From Actinomycetota bacterium (GTDB lineage Bacteria > Actinomycetota > Acidimicrobiia > Acidimicrobiales > Ilumatobacteraceae): a stretch of DNA of 64,000 nt. The stretch spans positions 207,881 to 271,880 of the forward strand of contig WLIV01000001.1 in NCBI GenBank assembly GCA_009702045.1. Reading direction: 5' to 3'. Below the pieces are notes generated by a model that saw only the letters and a program-made list of their open reading frames with translations, searched no databases and was not told where the DNA came from. This document shows, one piece after another, positions 8,870 through 17,070 of the stretch. The first letter of the stretch is position 1, and each line of letters begins with the position of its first letter. The translations under genes were made by a program, and so were the position numbers.

Positions 8870-9618
8870 CTGCACTCAGTCTCTTCGGTATCGCCGGTTT
8901 GCCCGAGATCGCGCCTGGCACCGATCTGGGTCGAGCCATTCTCGAAGCAGCCTCGGCCGCGAGTACTCCGCTTGCAGATGGTGATGTCGTAGTGGTGACC
9001 TCGAAGATCGTGTCGAAGGCCGAGGGTCGTACGGTCGAACTCGCCGACATCGAGCCTTCGGAGTTCGCCCGTCAGTGGAGCGAGCAGTGGGGCAAGGACG
9101 CGGCGGTCACCGAGCTGGTGCTGCGCGAGTCGAAGCGCATCGTGCGTCAGATCGGGCCGATCCTGATCACCGAGACGCACCACGGGTTCGTGTGTGCCAA
9201 CAGCGGTATTGATCAATCGTCATCTGGTGCGCACGGTCGAGCCGTGCTGCTGCCGTTGGACAGCGACGCCAGTGCCCGCGGTATTCGCGCCACGTTCCGG
9301 GCTGCAGGTGTGAATGCCGCAGTGATCATCTCCGACACGTTCGGGCGTGCGTGGCGTGAGGGCCAGACCGATATCGCGATCGGCATTGCCGGGATGCAAC
9401 CGATCCTCAGCTACATCGGGCAGGTCGATCCGCACGGCCACGAGTTCCAGGTGCAGGCGCTGTGCACGGCGGACGAGATCGCCGGAGCAGCGGAACTGGT
9501 GAAGGGCAACCTCTCGCGGGTGCCCGTCGCTGTGGTGCGCGGCTACGCGTGGGAGGCCGACGACACGGCCACCATCGCGCCCGTGCTGCGCGATCAGTCG
9601 CGCGACCTCTTCCGCTGA
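8866..9618 (+). CDS. cofE: Coenzyme F420-0:L-glutamate ligase (CofE family)
   Basis: CofE adds L-glutamate residues to F420-0 using GTP, building the polyglutamate tail of the deazaflavin cofactor F420. The 250-residue protein matches CofE over its whole length: DVVVVTSKIVSKAEGRTVEL near residues 39-58, HGFVCANSGID near 104-114, the LPLDSDASARGIR segment and the ISDTFGRAWREGQTDIAIG block. The GTG start overlaps the upstream stop (GTGA). In many actinobacteria this domain is the N-terminal half of FbiB; here it is a stand-alone protein without the nitroreductase-like half. F420 synthesis fits the luciferase-like oxidoreductase at 22-23 kb, which may use F420 or FMN. Confidence 0.92.
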   Translation: MTALSLFGIAGLPEIAPGTDLGRAILEAASAASTPLADGDVVVVTSKIVSKAEGRTVELADIEPSEFARQWSEQWGKDAAVTELVLRESKRIVRQIGPILITETHHGFVCANSGIDQSSSGAHGRAVLLPLDSDASARGIRATFRAAGVNAAVIISDTFGRAWREGQTDIAIGIAGMQPILSYIGQVDPHGHEFQVQALCTADEIAGAAELVKGNLSRVPVAVVRGYAWEADDTATIAPVLRDQSRDLFR

Positions 9619-9654
9619 CGCGCCGCGCACCCGCGAAGTGCTGGACTACAGGGC

Positions 9655-10104
9655 ATGGAACATGTGGAAGTCAGCCGCACCATTGCTGCCACCCCGGAGC
9701 GCCTCTACGCGTTGATCAGCGATCTGCCGCGCATGGGCGAGTGGTCGCTGGAGAACAACGGTGGGAAGTGGCTCAAAGGCGCCACCGGCCCGACGGTCGG
9801 TGCGAAGTTCAAGGGCAAGAACTCCAAGGGCTTCCGCCGTTGGAGCACGATCGCCACCGTGGTGACGGCCGACGCTGGTAGGGAGTTCACGTTCGACGTC
9901 ACCGTCGCGGGCCTGAAGGTGGCTCGCTGGGGCTACCGCTTGGAGAGCGTGGATGGCGGGACGAAGGTGACACAGTACTGGGACGACCACCGCGTGAAGG
10001 TGATGAAGGTGCTGACGGGTTTGGCGTTGAACGTGCCCGACCGGGCATCGCACAACACCGCTGGCATGGAGCACACTCTGGAGCAACTGGCCGCAGCGGT
10101 GTGA
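9655..10104 (+). CDS. SRPBCC (polyketide cyclase-like) family protein
   Basis: A 149-residue START/Bet v1-fold protein with a deep hydrophobic pocket. The opening MEHVEVSRTIAATPERLYALISDLPRMGEW is typical of the polyketide cyclase/dehydrase group, followed by the central beta-sheet and a C-terminal helix. Members bind lipids or aromatic ligands; some act as cyclases, others only as carriers. It lies 36 bases after cofE and may be read with it. Its stop faces the end of the lipoprotein gene 10121-12049. Function unknown. Confidence 0.75.
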   Translation: MEHVEVSRTIAATPERLYALISDLPRMGEWSLENNGGKWLKGATGPTVGAKFKGKNSKGFRRWSTIATVVTADAGREFTFDVTVAGLKVARWGYRLESVDGGTKVTQYWDDHRVKVMKVLTGLALNVPDRASHNTAGMEHTLEQLAAAV

Positions 10105-10120
10105 ACCGCGATCGGGTCCG

Positions 10121-12049
10121 TCACCCGTGAAGCGGGTGCCGCCGGAAGAACTCCCACATCAACTCGTTCGCGCTGATGCTCATCGTCGTGCGGCCGATGA
10201 GGTCCTCCACCTTCGCCGCCACGGCGCTGCCTGGCCATGTGTGGCCGCCTCCCGTGATCGTGTAGAGGACGGTCTCGCCGTCGGCAGGGCACGTCCAGGT
10301 CCTGCGGACGACGTCGTCGGCGACGTCGGTGTCGACAGGATCACCGGTGCAACCGTTCGCGTTCGCCCACGCCGCGACCACGTCCGGTACCGCTACGGGC
10401 GCCTCGTCACCGGCGATCACGGCGGTGCCGATCGGGCCCGAACCATCCGGCCGCGGCAGTGCGGCGACCTTCGGACCGTAGCCACCGGTGTACGCGAGGT
10501 AGGCGTCGTCTGTGCCGTGGAACGCGATCATCGGCACGGTGCGGCCGGGGGCGCAGTCGGACTCGTGGCGCACTCCGGCCACTGGCGCGGCGGCAGCGAC
10601 GCGGTCCGGGATCCAACACGCGACTCGTGAGGTCATCATCGCCCCGTTGGACATGCCGGCGAAGAAGACGCGGTTGGTGTCGATGCAGGTGCTCGCCTCA
10701 GCATCGTCCAACATGCCCTCCAGCCAGGTGAGGTCGGCGCTGCCGGAAGAGGTGTTCCACAGGTCGACCGGACGCTCGATCGCTGGCGTGATCGTGATGA
10801 ACCCGTGCTTGTCTCCCGTGGCGCCGAGGCCGGAGAACTGCACGTGGATCGCGGCCGACTCGGACCACCCGTGCAGATCGATCACCAGTGGCAGCGCGCG
10901 GGTGCCGTCGTACACCGGCGGAAGGTGGCGGATGTAGCTGCCGTCCAGCCCGGCGGCCGTGAACGGTTGCGTGGTCTCGCCCGGCGGGATCGCTGCGCCG
11001 CAGCCCGTGGAGGCCGCAGTGGCGACAGCGGCGTTCGCGACGAAGTCCTTCACGGCCTGCACACCCTGCGCCGGGTAGTTGATGTTCAGCCCGGTCACCC
11101 CCATCTCGAGGAATGACGCGTACGAGGCAAGGTTCTCCAGAGTGCGATCGTTGGGCCACACCCAGACGACGTAACCGGCGGCTGCGGAGTCGGCTACCAG
11201 TTGCGGCGTGATCACCGTGATGCCGCTGGCAGTCGGTGGCAACTGCAGGATGCGCATGCCCGCCGGAACGGGCTTGCGCGACAACACCCAATCGGTGAGG
11301 GCGCCTTGCCCAGGCGAAAGTTCGGCGGCGGGGAGCAGCGAGTGGAAGTACGTCAGCACTTCGTCGTCGAACGAGCTGATGACGGTGGAGTCCACCCGGT
11401 CGAGTGCCACGAGCAACCGGGCGAGTTCATCGGCTGCCGCGTGCGCCGGCGCCCCTGTTCCCTTGATCTCGATGCCCATCGACAGCGAGGGGAATCGAGC
11501 TGCGAGCTGCTCGAACGTGGGAACCGCGAAGTCGTCGGCCGAGTATCCGTTGGGTGGAGGGGCGTCGCCGGTGCGCATACCGCGATACAGGTACTCGCTC
11601 TCGGGTCGGTCGTGGCACACGCCGCACGCCTGGGTGAACCAGTACGCGTCGTCGAGTGCAGAGATCTGGGCGTAAGTGAGGTCTCCGACCGCGCCAGTGC
11701 CGTTCGTGCTGCCGTCGACGGTGTCGTCGTGCTGCACGACGAGCACGCCGTCCTTGGACAGCATCACGTTCAGGTCGAGCATGTCGACCCCGGCCTTGGC
11801 GCTCTCGCCGAATGCATACATGGTGCTCGCCGGGAACTCGTCTTCACCGGCGGTGTGGGCGAGCACGAGCGGGCGACCGAGTGTCAGCAGTTCGTCGATC
11901 GTCTTCGGTGCCGGTGCCACCGTCGTGGTGGTAGCGAGGGCGGTGGTCGAGGCCGCGGCAGCAGCCGGTGTGGTCGTGGTGGCCGATGGGTTGTCGGCGC
12001 ATGCGCCGACAAGGAGTGCGAGGGGGAGCAGGAGGCGGGGACGCAACAT
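10121..12049 (-). CDS. Lipoprotein with phosphodiesterase-like and PHB depolymerase/feruloyl esterase-like domains
   Basis: A 642-residue secreted lipoprotein: signal sequence with lipobox LVGAC (Cys17), then an Ala/Thr linker to about residue 50. Residues about 55-340 resemble glycerophosphodiester phosphodiesterases (VLAHTAGEDEFPAST, then GVDMLDLNVMLSKDGVLVVQHDDTVDGST), but the usual AHRG and E-x-D metal motifs read AHTA and D-L-N. Residues about 375-635 resemble the PHB depolymerase/feruloyl esterase (LpqC-like) family with LVIDLHGWSES, the nucleophile elbow GMSNGAM, an acid in FHGTDDAYL and a histidine in GGGHTWPGS. Twelve-base promoter spacing cannot settle the start, but the signal peptide does. 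Single gene; possibly hydrolyses an extracellular ester or phosphodiester polymer. Confidence 0.8.
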   Translation of the reverse strand: MLRPRLLLPLALLVGACADNPSATTTTPAAAAASTTALATTTTVAPAPKTIDELLTLGRPLVLAHTAGEDEFPASTMYAFGESAKAGVDMLDLNVMLSKDGVLVVQHDDTVDGSTNGTGAVGDLTYAQISALDDAYWFTQACGVCHDRPESEYLYRGMRTGDAPPPNGYSADDFAVPTFEQLAARFPSLSMGIEIKGTGAPAHAAADELARLLVALDRVDSTVISSFDDEVLTYFHSLLPAAELSPGQGALTDWVLSRKPVPAGMRILQLPPTASGITVITPQLVADSAAAGYVVWVWPNDRTLENLASYASFLEMGVTGLNINYPAQGVQAVKDFVANAAVATAASTGCGAAIPPGETTQPFTAAGLDGSYIRHLPPVYDGTRALPLVIDLHGWSESAAIHVQFSGLGATGDKHGFITITPAIERPVDLWNTSSGSADLTWLEGMLDDAEASTCIDTNRVFFAGMSNGAMMTSRVACWIPDRVAAAAPVAGVRHESDCAPGRTVPMIAFHGTDDAYLAYTGGYGPKVAALPRPDGSGPIGTAVIAGDEAPVAVPDVVAAWANANGCTGDPVDTDVADDVVRRTWTCPADGETVLYTITGGGHTWPGSAVAAKVEDLIGRTTMSISANELMWEFFRRHPLHG

Positions 12050-12190
12050 GCGTGCAGTCTTGTCGGACTATGGGTCCTTTGTGCATTTGTAAAGCGGACC
12101 TTTGCCCCTAGTGGCGGCATTCAGCTGCGGTGAGGATGACGCCAACGTTACGTAGTTCGACGCAACGTCCTTACTTGGGGGTTCTCACAC

Positions 12191-12673
12191 ATGCGACGTT
12201 CATTCGTACTCGGTGCACTTGGTCTGATTGCCATGGCGGGCGTTGCGGTTGGCTGCAGCGACAGCAAGACGGCGTCCACCACCACAGCCGGCGGAGGCGA
12301 CGTCACGGTGCCGAGCGGCGCTGAGGGAACCCCTGTCGCGGTCGTTGCGGCCGACACCTCGGCCACCACTCAGACCCTCACGGCCGACCCGATCAGCGTC
12401 GCTGCCGGCCAGGTGACCTTCACGTTCCAGAACACGGGCACCAAGCAGCACGAGATGATCATCCTCAAGACCGACGACGCGATCGACGCACTCGTGGTCG
12501 GCGCGGACGACAAGGTCAGTGAAGCTGCCTCCGTCGGCGAGATCAGCGAGACCGATGCCGGCAAGACCGTCACCAAGACGTTCCCCCTTGCTGCCGGCAA
12601 GTACATCTTGGTGTGCAACATCGCCAAGCACTACGCCCAGGGTATGCGGGTCGCCTTCACCGTGACAGGGTGA
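12191..12673 (+). CDS. Cupredoxin-like copper lipoprotein
   Basis: A 160-residue lipoprotein with signal peptide and lipobox ending at Cys22 (VAVGC), a Thr/Gly-rich linker, then a plastocyanin/azurin-like beta domain. Candidate type 1 copper ligands are His87 (KQHEM), Cys142, His147 and Met152, spaced C-x4-H-x4-M as in small blue copper proteins. Such proteins shuttle electrons outside the membrane. It is the first gene of a run that continues through a flavoprotein, cytochrome b, a Rieske protein and cytochrome c, so it is a good candidate for the soluble or tethered electron acceptor or donor of that complex. Confidence 0.85.
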   Translation: MRRSFVLGALGLIAMAGVAVGCSDSKTASTTTAGGGDVTVPSGAEGTPVAVVAADTSATTQTLTADPISVAAGQVTFTFQNTGTKQHEMIILKTDDAIDALVVGADDKVSEAASVGEISETDAGKTVTKTFPLAAGKYILVCNIAKHYAQGMRVAFTVTG

Positions 12674-12677
12674 CGCC

Positions 12678-12902
12678 ATGAGCGATCGCTCGCTGGGGTG
12701 GCCCAAGGCCACCCTTTACGGAACGCTCGTCGTTGCCGTCGCCTTCCTTGCACTCATTGAGGTTCCCGACCTGCTGGTGTCGAACCTCAGCGGAATGTCC
12801 CGCAACACACGGGTTTACCTGGCCAGCGGGTGGTTCTTCATCGCGCTGGTCGCGCTGCTCTGGGCACTCCGCAAGCTGCAGGCCAGGGCGCTGCGCAGAT
12901 GA
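12678..12902 (+). CDS. Small two-helix membrane protein
   Basis: A 74-residue protein with two predicted membrane helices (about residues 12-33, YGTLVVAVAFLALIEVPDLL, and 45-65, VYLASGWFFIALVALLWAL) and a basic C-terminus. No family recognised. It starts four bases after the cupredoxin stop and its own stop overlaps the next start (ATGA), so it is tightly coupled to the respiratory operon and may be a small subunit or assembly factor of the cytochrome complex. Confidence 0.7.
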   Translation: MSDRSLGWPKATLYGTLVVAVAFLALIEVPDLLVSNLSGMSRNTRVYLASGWFFIALVALLWALRKLQARALRR

Positions 12903-14716
12903 GCACACCCGTCTCACCAGACGCCAAGTGGCTGTGGGACAACGAACCGTGTCGTGCCGCCTGCCCCGTTCACACGGACGCAGGCGCCTACGTCACGGCC
13001 ATCGCTGATGGCCGCTTCCGTGATGCCTACGCGATCGCCCGCAGGCCCAACCCCTTCCCGTCGATCTGTGGCCGTGTCTGTGCCGCTCCATGTGAGTCGG
13101 CCTGCAGGCGCGGCAAGATCGACGCCCCGATCGCGATCCGTGCGCTGAAGCGTTTCGTCGACGAGCGTTTCGGAGTGGAGAGTGCCGGTGGTTCGGAGAT
13201 GTGGCACGCGGCGCACGGCACGGTGCCCGAGGCCACGCTCGGTTCGGTCGGCATCATCGGCGGTGGAGTCGGTGGTCTCTCGGCGGCGCACGAGTTGCGC
13301 CTCGCCGGACACGCGGTCACGGTCTATGAGGCCGACGAACGTCTCGGCGGCATGGTCCTGCTCGGCATCCCCGAGTATCGCTTGCCGCGTGAGATCATCG
13401 CTGCGGAGATCGCCGCCATCGTCAGCCTCGGTGTCGAAGTTCGTCTCGGCTGCCGTGTCGGACGCGACATCACGTTCGAAGAGATTCTCGGCGAGCACGA
13501 TGCGGTGTTCGTGGCTGCAGGCGCCTGGCAGGCGCGTGGTCTCGACATCCCCGGTAACGAGCAGGACGGCGTGCTGAAGGCCGTCGAGTTTCTACTCAAC
13601 GTCAACCAGGGTTACACGGTCGACCTCGGCGAACGAGTAGTGGTGGTGGGTGGCGGCAACGTCGCCTTCGATGCCGCTCGAACCGCGCTGCGCGCTGCGG
13701 CACGTGACGAACCGACTCCGGGGCCGGTGGCCCTCGGTGATCGGGCTGAGCAGGATGCCCAGCGCGACATCACCACCACCATGGACGTGGCCCGTGCTGC
13801 GCGCCGAGCTGGCGTACGCGACGTCACCGTGATCTCGCTCGAGTCGGCCGCCGAGTTGCCTGCAGCGCTCGAAGAGGTAGAAGAAGCGGAGTTGGAAGGC
13901 ATCACGCTGATCCATCGCCGTGGTCCGCACCGCGTCATCGGCGAGGGTGGTCGGGTCACTGGTTTGGAGACCATCGACGTGCTCTCGGTGTTCGACGAGT
14001 TGCACCGGTTCGCGCCGGTGTTCGCTCCCGATACACAGAGGATCATCCCGGCCGACACCGTCATCCTCGCGGTGGGCCAGTCGTCCGACACAACGTTCAT
14101 CTCAGCCGATCTCGGCCTCGACCGCACCCGCTTCGGCGGTCTCGTAGTCGATGCCTCCCTGCGCACCACGCATCCCAAGGTGTGGGCCGGTGGCGACGTC
14201 GCGTTCGGTCCGCGCAACCTCATCGACGCGATCGGCGACGGCCAGCGTGCCGCCGCCTCCATCCACGCCGCGCTCACCGGGGGCACCGCCCCGTCGCGTA
14301 CGGATGTGAAAGTCGAGTTGATCCCCAAGCCCGCGTTCCGGCGAGTCGACAGCGAGTACGACAGCCTTGCTCGCGGCGTCGTGCCCAGCCTCGCCGCCGA
14401 GCGGCGTATCGGCTTCACCGAGGTCGAGCACGGCTTCACCGAGGACGGCGCGGTCCGCGAGGGCTTCCGCTGTCTGCGCTGTTTCGAGAACATCATGTTG
14501 AAAGCCGACCTGTGCATCTTGTGCGGGCTGTGCGTCGACGTGTGCCCCGAGAACTGCATCACCATCGTGCGCGCCGACCACATCGGCGCCGGTACTGCAG
14601 CGCAATCCGCGCTCGTACTCGACGAGGAGGTCTGCATTCGCTGCGGCCTCTGTATCAACCGCTGCCCACCTGCGGCACTGGTCATGGTCTACGCCAAGGA
14701 GATCCAACATGACTGA
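12899..14716 (+). CDS. GltD-like FAD/NAD(P) oxidoreductase with C-terminal 2[4Fe-4S] ferredoxin domain
   Basis: A 605-residue iron-sulfur flavoprotein of the glutamate synthase small-subunit/NfnB group. The N-terminal cluster domain has conserved cysteines (CRAACPVHT, then CGRVCAAPCESACRRG at about 57-75). Next come an FAD-binding GGGVGGLSAA motif near 120, the GIPEYRLPREI signature, and a second nucleotide-binding VVVVGGGNVAFDAART site. The last 90 residues hold a two-cluster ferredoxin domain (CILCGLCVDVCPENC and CIRCGLCINRCPP). The ATG start overlaps the previous stop. No large GltB subunit is nearby. Instead cytochrome b follows with an eight-base overlap, so it probably feeds electrons from NAD(P)H or ferredoxin into, or takes them from, the quinone-cytochrome complex. 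Confidence 0.9.
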   Translation: MSTPVSPDAKWLWDNEPCRAACPVHTDAGAYVTAIADGRFRDAYAIARRPNPFPSICGRVCAAPCESACRRGKIDAPIAIRALKRFVDERFGVESAGGSEMWHAAHGTVPEATLGSVGIIGGGVGGLSAAHELRLAGHAVTVYEADERLGGMVLLGIPEYRLPREIIAAEIAAIVSLGVEVRLGCRVGRDITFEEILGEHDAVFVAAGAWQARGLDIPGNEQDGVLKAVEFLLNVNQGYTVDLGERVVVVGGGNVAFDAARTALRAAARDEPTPGPVALGDRAEQDAQRDITTTMDVARAARRAGVRDVTVISLESAAELPAALEEVEEAELEGITLIHRRGPHRVIGEGGRVTGLETIDVLSVFDELHRFAPVFAPDTQRIIPADTVILAVGQSSDTTFISADLGLDRTRFGGLVVDASLRTTHPKVWAGGDVAFGPRNLIDAIGDGQRAAASIHAALTGGTAPSRTDVKVELIPKPAFRRVDSEYDSLARGVVPSLAAERRIGFTEVEHGFTEDGAVREGFRCLRCFENIMLKADLCILCGLCVDVCPENCITIVRADHIGAGTAAQSALVLDEEVCIRCGLCINRCPPAALVMVYAKEIQHD

Positions 14717-16070
14717 GTTGCTCCCCTCCGAACCCGACGCCGAGGAACGCGACGCGCTGCAACCAGCAGCGACGCCGGGTCCTCGTTCGCGCCGTGATCG
14801 CATCCGCCAGGGGGAGGCGTGGAGGTCGGTGTTCCGGCACCCGAACCTCGACACCCCTCGCGGCCGCGCACTGCAGTCGTTCTCCAACGTGTTCCTGCAC
14901 GTGTACCCGGTGAAGGTTCCTGCCCGCGTCCTGCGGATGCGGTACTCCTTCCGACTTGGGTTCATCGCCACGGTCTTGTTCAGCATCCTGGTCAGCACCG
15001 GCGTGTACCTGATGTTCTTCTACACACCGTCGGTGACGTCGGCGTATGGCGACATGCAGAAGTTGCGCACCGGTGTCGGCTTCGGCCAGCTGATGCGGAA
15101 CGTGCACCGGTGGTCGGCACACCTGATGGTGTTGGTAGTGGTGCTGCACCTCATCCGCGTGTTCTACGCCGGTGCGTACAAGCGCCCACGGCAGTTCAAC
15201 TGGGTGTTGGGCATGGGCCTGTTCGCGATCACGCTCGGCTTCTCGTTCACCGGCTACCTGCTGCCGTGGGATCAGCTGAGCTACTGGGCGGTCACGGTCG
15301 GCACCAACCTCGTGAACTACGTGCCCTTCATCGGCACACTGCTGCGCGACCTGTTGATCGGAGGCGAGCAGATCGGCCAGATCACGTTGCTGCGGTTCTA
15401 TGCACTGCACGTCGCGGTGCTGCCGGTGGCGTTGTGTGTGCTGCTGATGGTGCACATCTGGCGTGTCCGTAAGGATGGGTTCGCAGTGCACCGCGGCGGC
15501 GTCGGTGCCTTTGCCGCTACTGATGCCCCTGCCAACGCAACGTCGTCACCGGAACCGGTGATGGCGCTCACCAAGGACCACACGCGTTCGCGTCTGTTGG
15601 GCGTCGTCGACCGTGAAGTCGAGACGGCTGAGGAACGGCCGGTCGACGACACCGTCTTCACCTGGCCGCACATGCTGGTTCGTCACGTCGTGGTGGCGCT
15701 GGGCACTGCGGCCGTCGTGATCGCTCTCGGGGTGGCCTTCGCGGCGCCGTTGCGTGGAGTCGCCAACCCCGACTCGACGCCGGAGCCAGCAAAGGCGCCG
15801 TGGTACTTCGTCGGTCTGCAAGAAATGTTGTCGCACTTCGATCCGCTGGTGGCGGGCATCTTGCTGCCGGCCGGCGTTTTGCTGGTGTTGACGTTCTTGC
15901 CCTACATCGACCGCAACCCGGCCACAGAGGCTCGTAACCGCAAGGTTGCGATCGTGGCATTCAGCATCATCTTGATCATTGCCGTGGTCGCCACGGTCGT
16001 TGGTCTGGCCTTCCGTGGACCTGGGTGGAAGTTCATCACCCCCTGGAACCACTCGTACATCGAGATGTGA
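14709..16070 (+). CDS. Cytochrome b of a bc/b6f-type complex (fused b6 plus subunit IV)
   Basis: The quinol-oxidising diheme membrane subunit of a Rieske/cytochrome b complex, 453 residues. After a charged N-terminal stretch of about 75 residues come membrane helices carrying the heme ligands (NVHRWSAHLMVLVVVLH and FYALHVAVLPVALCVLLMVH). The C-terminal half, after a soluble linker of about 70 residues, resembles subunit IV and has the quinol-site motif PAKAPWYF in place of PEWY. It thus joins in one chain what b6f complexes keep as two. It lies directly between the GltD-like flavoprotein and the Rieske gene, unlike the qcrCAB order usual in actinobacteria. Confidence 0.93.
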   Translation: MTELLPSEPDAEERDALQPAATPGPRSRRDRIRQGEAWRSVFRHPNLDTPRGRALQSFSNVFLHVYPVKVPARVLRMRYSFRLGFIATVLFSILVSTGVYLMFFYTPSVTSAYGDMQKLRTGVGFGQLMRNVHRWSAHLMVLVVVLHLIRVFYAGAYKRPRQFNWVLGMGLFAITLGFSFTGYLLPWDQLSYWAVTVGTNLVNYVPFIGTLLRDLLIGGEQIGQITLLRFYALHVAVLPVALCVLLMVHIWRVRKDGFAVHRGGVGAFAATDAPANATSSPEPVMALTKDHTRSRLLGVVDREVETAEERPVDDTVFTWPHMLVRHVVVALGTAAVVIALGVAFAAPLRGVANPDSTPEPAKAPWYFVGLQEMLSHFDPLVAGILLPAGVLLVLTFLPYIDRNPATEARNRKVAIVAFSIILIIAVVATVVGLAFRGPGWKFITPWNHSYIEM

Positions 16071-16084
16071 GGAGCGACACAACC

Positions 16085-16576
16085 ATGGTCATCAACCGAC
16101 GCTACTTTCTCCGCAGGGCGTGGAAGGCGTGCACGGCGTTCCTCGGCGGTGCCGCTGTGTGGACCTCGTGGGAGATGCTGAAGGCGCGCGACGTTGCCGC
16201 CGGCGGCAAGATCACACTCGGCAACCCCGTCGACTACAAGGACGGCACCGCGACCTACGTCCGCGAGGGCCGGCTCTGGGTGGTCAATGCAGGTGGGCAT
16301 CTGCGGGCGTTGTCGCAGAAGTGCCCACACCTGGGCTGCCGTGTGCCGTTCTGCGACAGCTCCGGGCGTTTCGAGTGCCCGTGCCACGGCTCGGTGTTCA
16401 ACATCGGCGGTGAGTACATCCAGGGCCCGACGCCGCGAGGAATGGACGGGTACGCGCTGTCAGTCGAGGGTGATGCGCTGGTCGTCGACACCGGGTCTGT
16501 GATCACAGGTCCCGAGAACAGCGTGCAGAACTTTGATTCGACGGCCAAGGGCCCGTCCTGTGCGGCGGGAGGCTGA
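16085..16576 (+). CDS. Rieske [2Fe-2S] protein of the cytochrome complex
   Basis: A 163-residue Rieske protein that passes electrons from quinol to the c-type cytochrome. It has a twin-arginine-like N-terminus and one membrane anchor (RRYFLRRAWKACTAFLGG), then the soluble domain with the two cluster-binding boxes CPHLGC and CPCHGS, each with its Cys and His ligands and the disulfide cysteine. The start follows a strong GAGGAG Shine-Dalgarno just after the cytochrome b stop. It is much shorter than the three-helix QcrA proteins typical of actinobacteria, and closer to b6f or Chloroflexi-type Rieske proteins. Confidence 0.95.
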   Translation: MVINRRYFLRRAWKACTAFLGGAAVWTSWEMLKARDVAAGGKITLGNPVDYKDGTATYVREGRLWVVNAGGHLRALSQKCPHLGCRVPFCDSSGRFECPCHGSVFNIGGEYIQGPTPRGMDGYALSVEGDALVVDTGSVITGPENSVQNFDSTAKGPSCAAGG

Positions 16577-16579
16577 CTG

Positions 16580-17065
16580 ATGGCGAAGGATCCGAAACCC
16601 GCGCTGAAGCCGTTCGAGCCGGAGTGGCTGGAGCGCAGCCTCGACCGTTATTACACGGTCGGACTGCTGTTCATGCTCGTGCTGATTGTCGCCTTCCCGC
16701 TGTACAAGCTGTCCGAGCCGAATCTGCGCAAGGACGCCAAGGCCGAGCAACAGGCCAACTATGTCGTCTATGGCGCCGAGCTCTACAAGAACACCTGCGC
16801 TCAGTGTCACGGTGAGAAGGCGGCCGGGGGTGGCTCGGCACCCACCTTGAACTCGAAGGAGTTTCTCGGGGCGACCAGCGATGGTCAGATGCAGTCGATC
16901 ATCGGTGTCGGCGTGCCGGGCAGCGATATGTCGGCATGGAACATGGACTTCGGTGGTGCGCTGACCAGTGAGCAGATTCGCGAACTGGTCACCTACATCC
17001 GTTCGTTCGAGCCGACTGCTCCGAGCATCCCCGACTGGCGCAAGGGAGCCACGGCGGGAGGCTGA
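16580..17065 (+). CDS. Membrane-anchored monoheme cytochrome c
   Basis: A 161-residue protein with one N-terminal membrane helix (about residues 25-43, YYTVGLLFMLVLIVAFPLY) and a C-terminal cytochrome c domain with a single heme site CAQCH near residue 73 and a likely Met ligand in GSDMSAW. There is no second CXXCH, unlike the diheme QcrC of most actinobacteria. It follows the Rieske gene after three bases and ends the operon. It would take electrons from the Rieske cluster, with the cupredoxin at 12.2 kb as a possible next carrier. Confidence 0.93.
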   Translation: MAKDPKPALKPFEPEWLERSLDRYYTVGLLFMLVLIVAFPLYKLSEPNLRKDAKAEQQANYVVYGAELYKNTCAQCHGEKAAGGGSAPTLNSKEFLGATSDGQMQSIIGVGVPGSDMSAWNMDFGGALTSEQIRELVTYIRSFEPTAPSIPDWRKGATAGG

Positions 17066-17070
17066 GCGGC

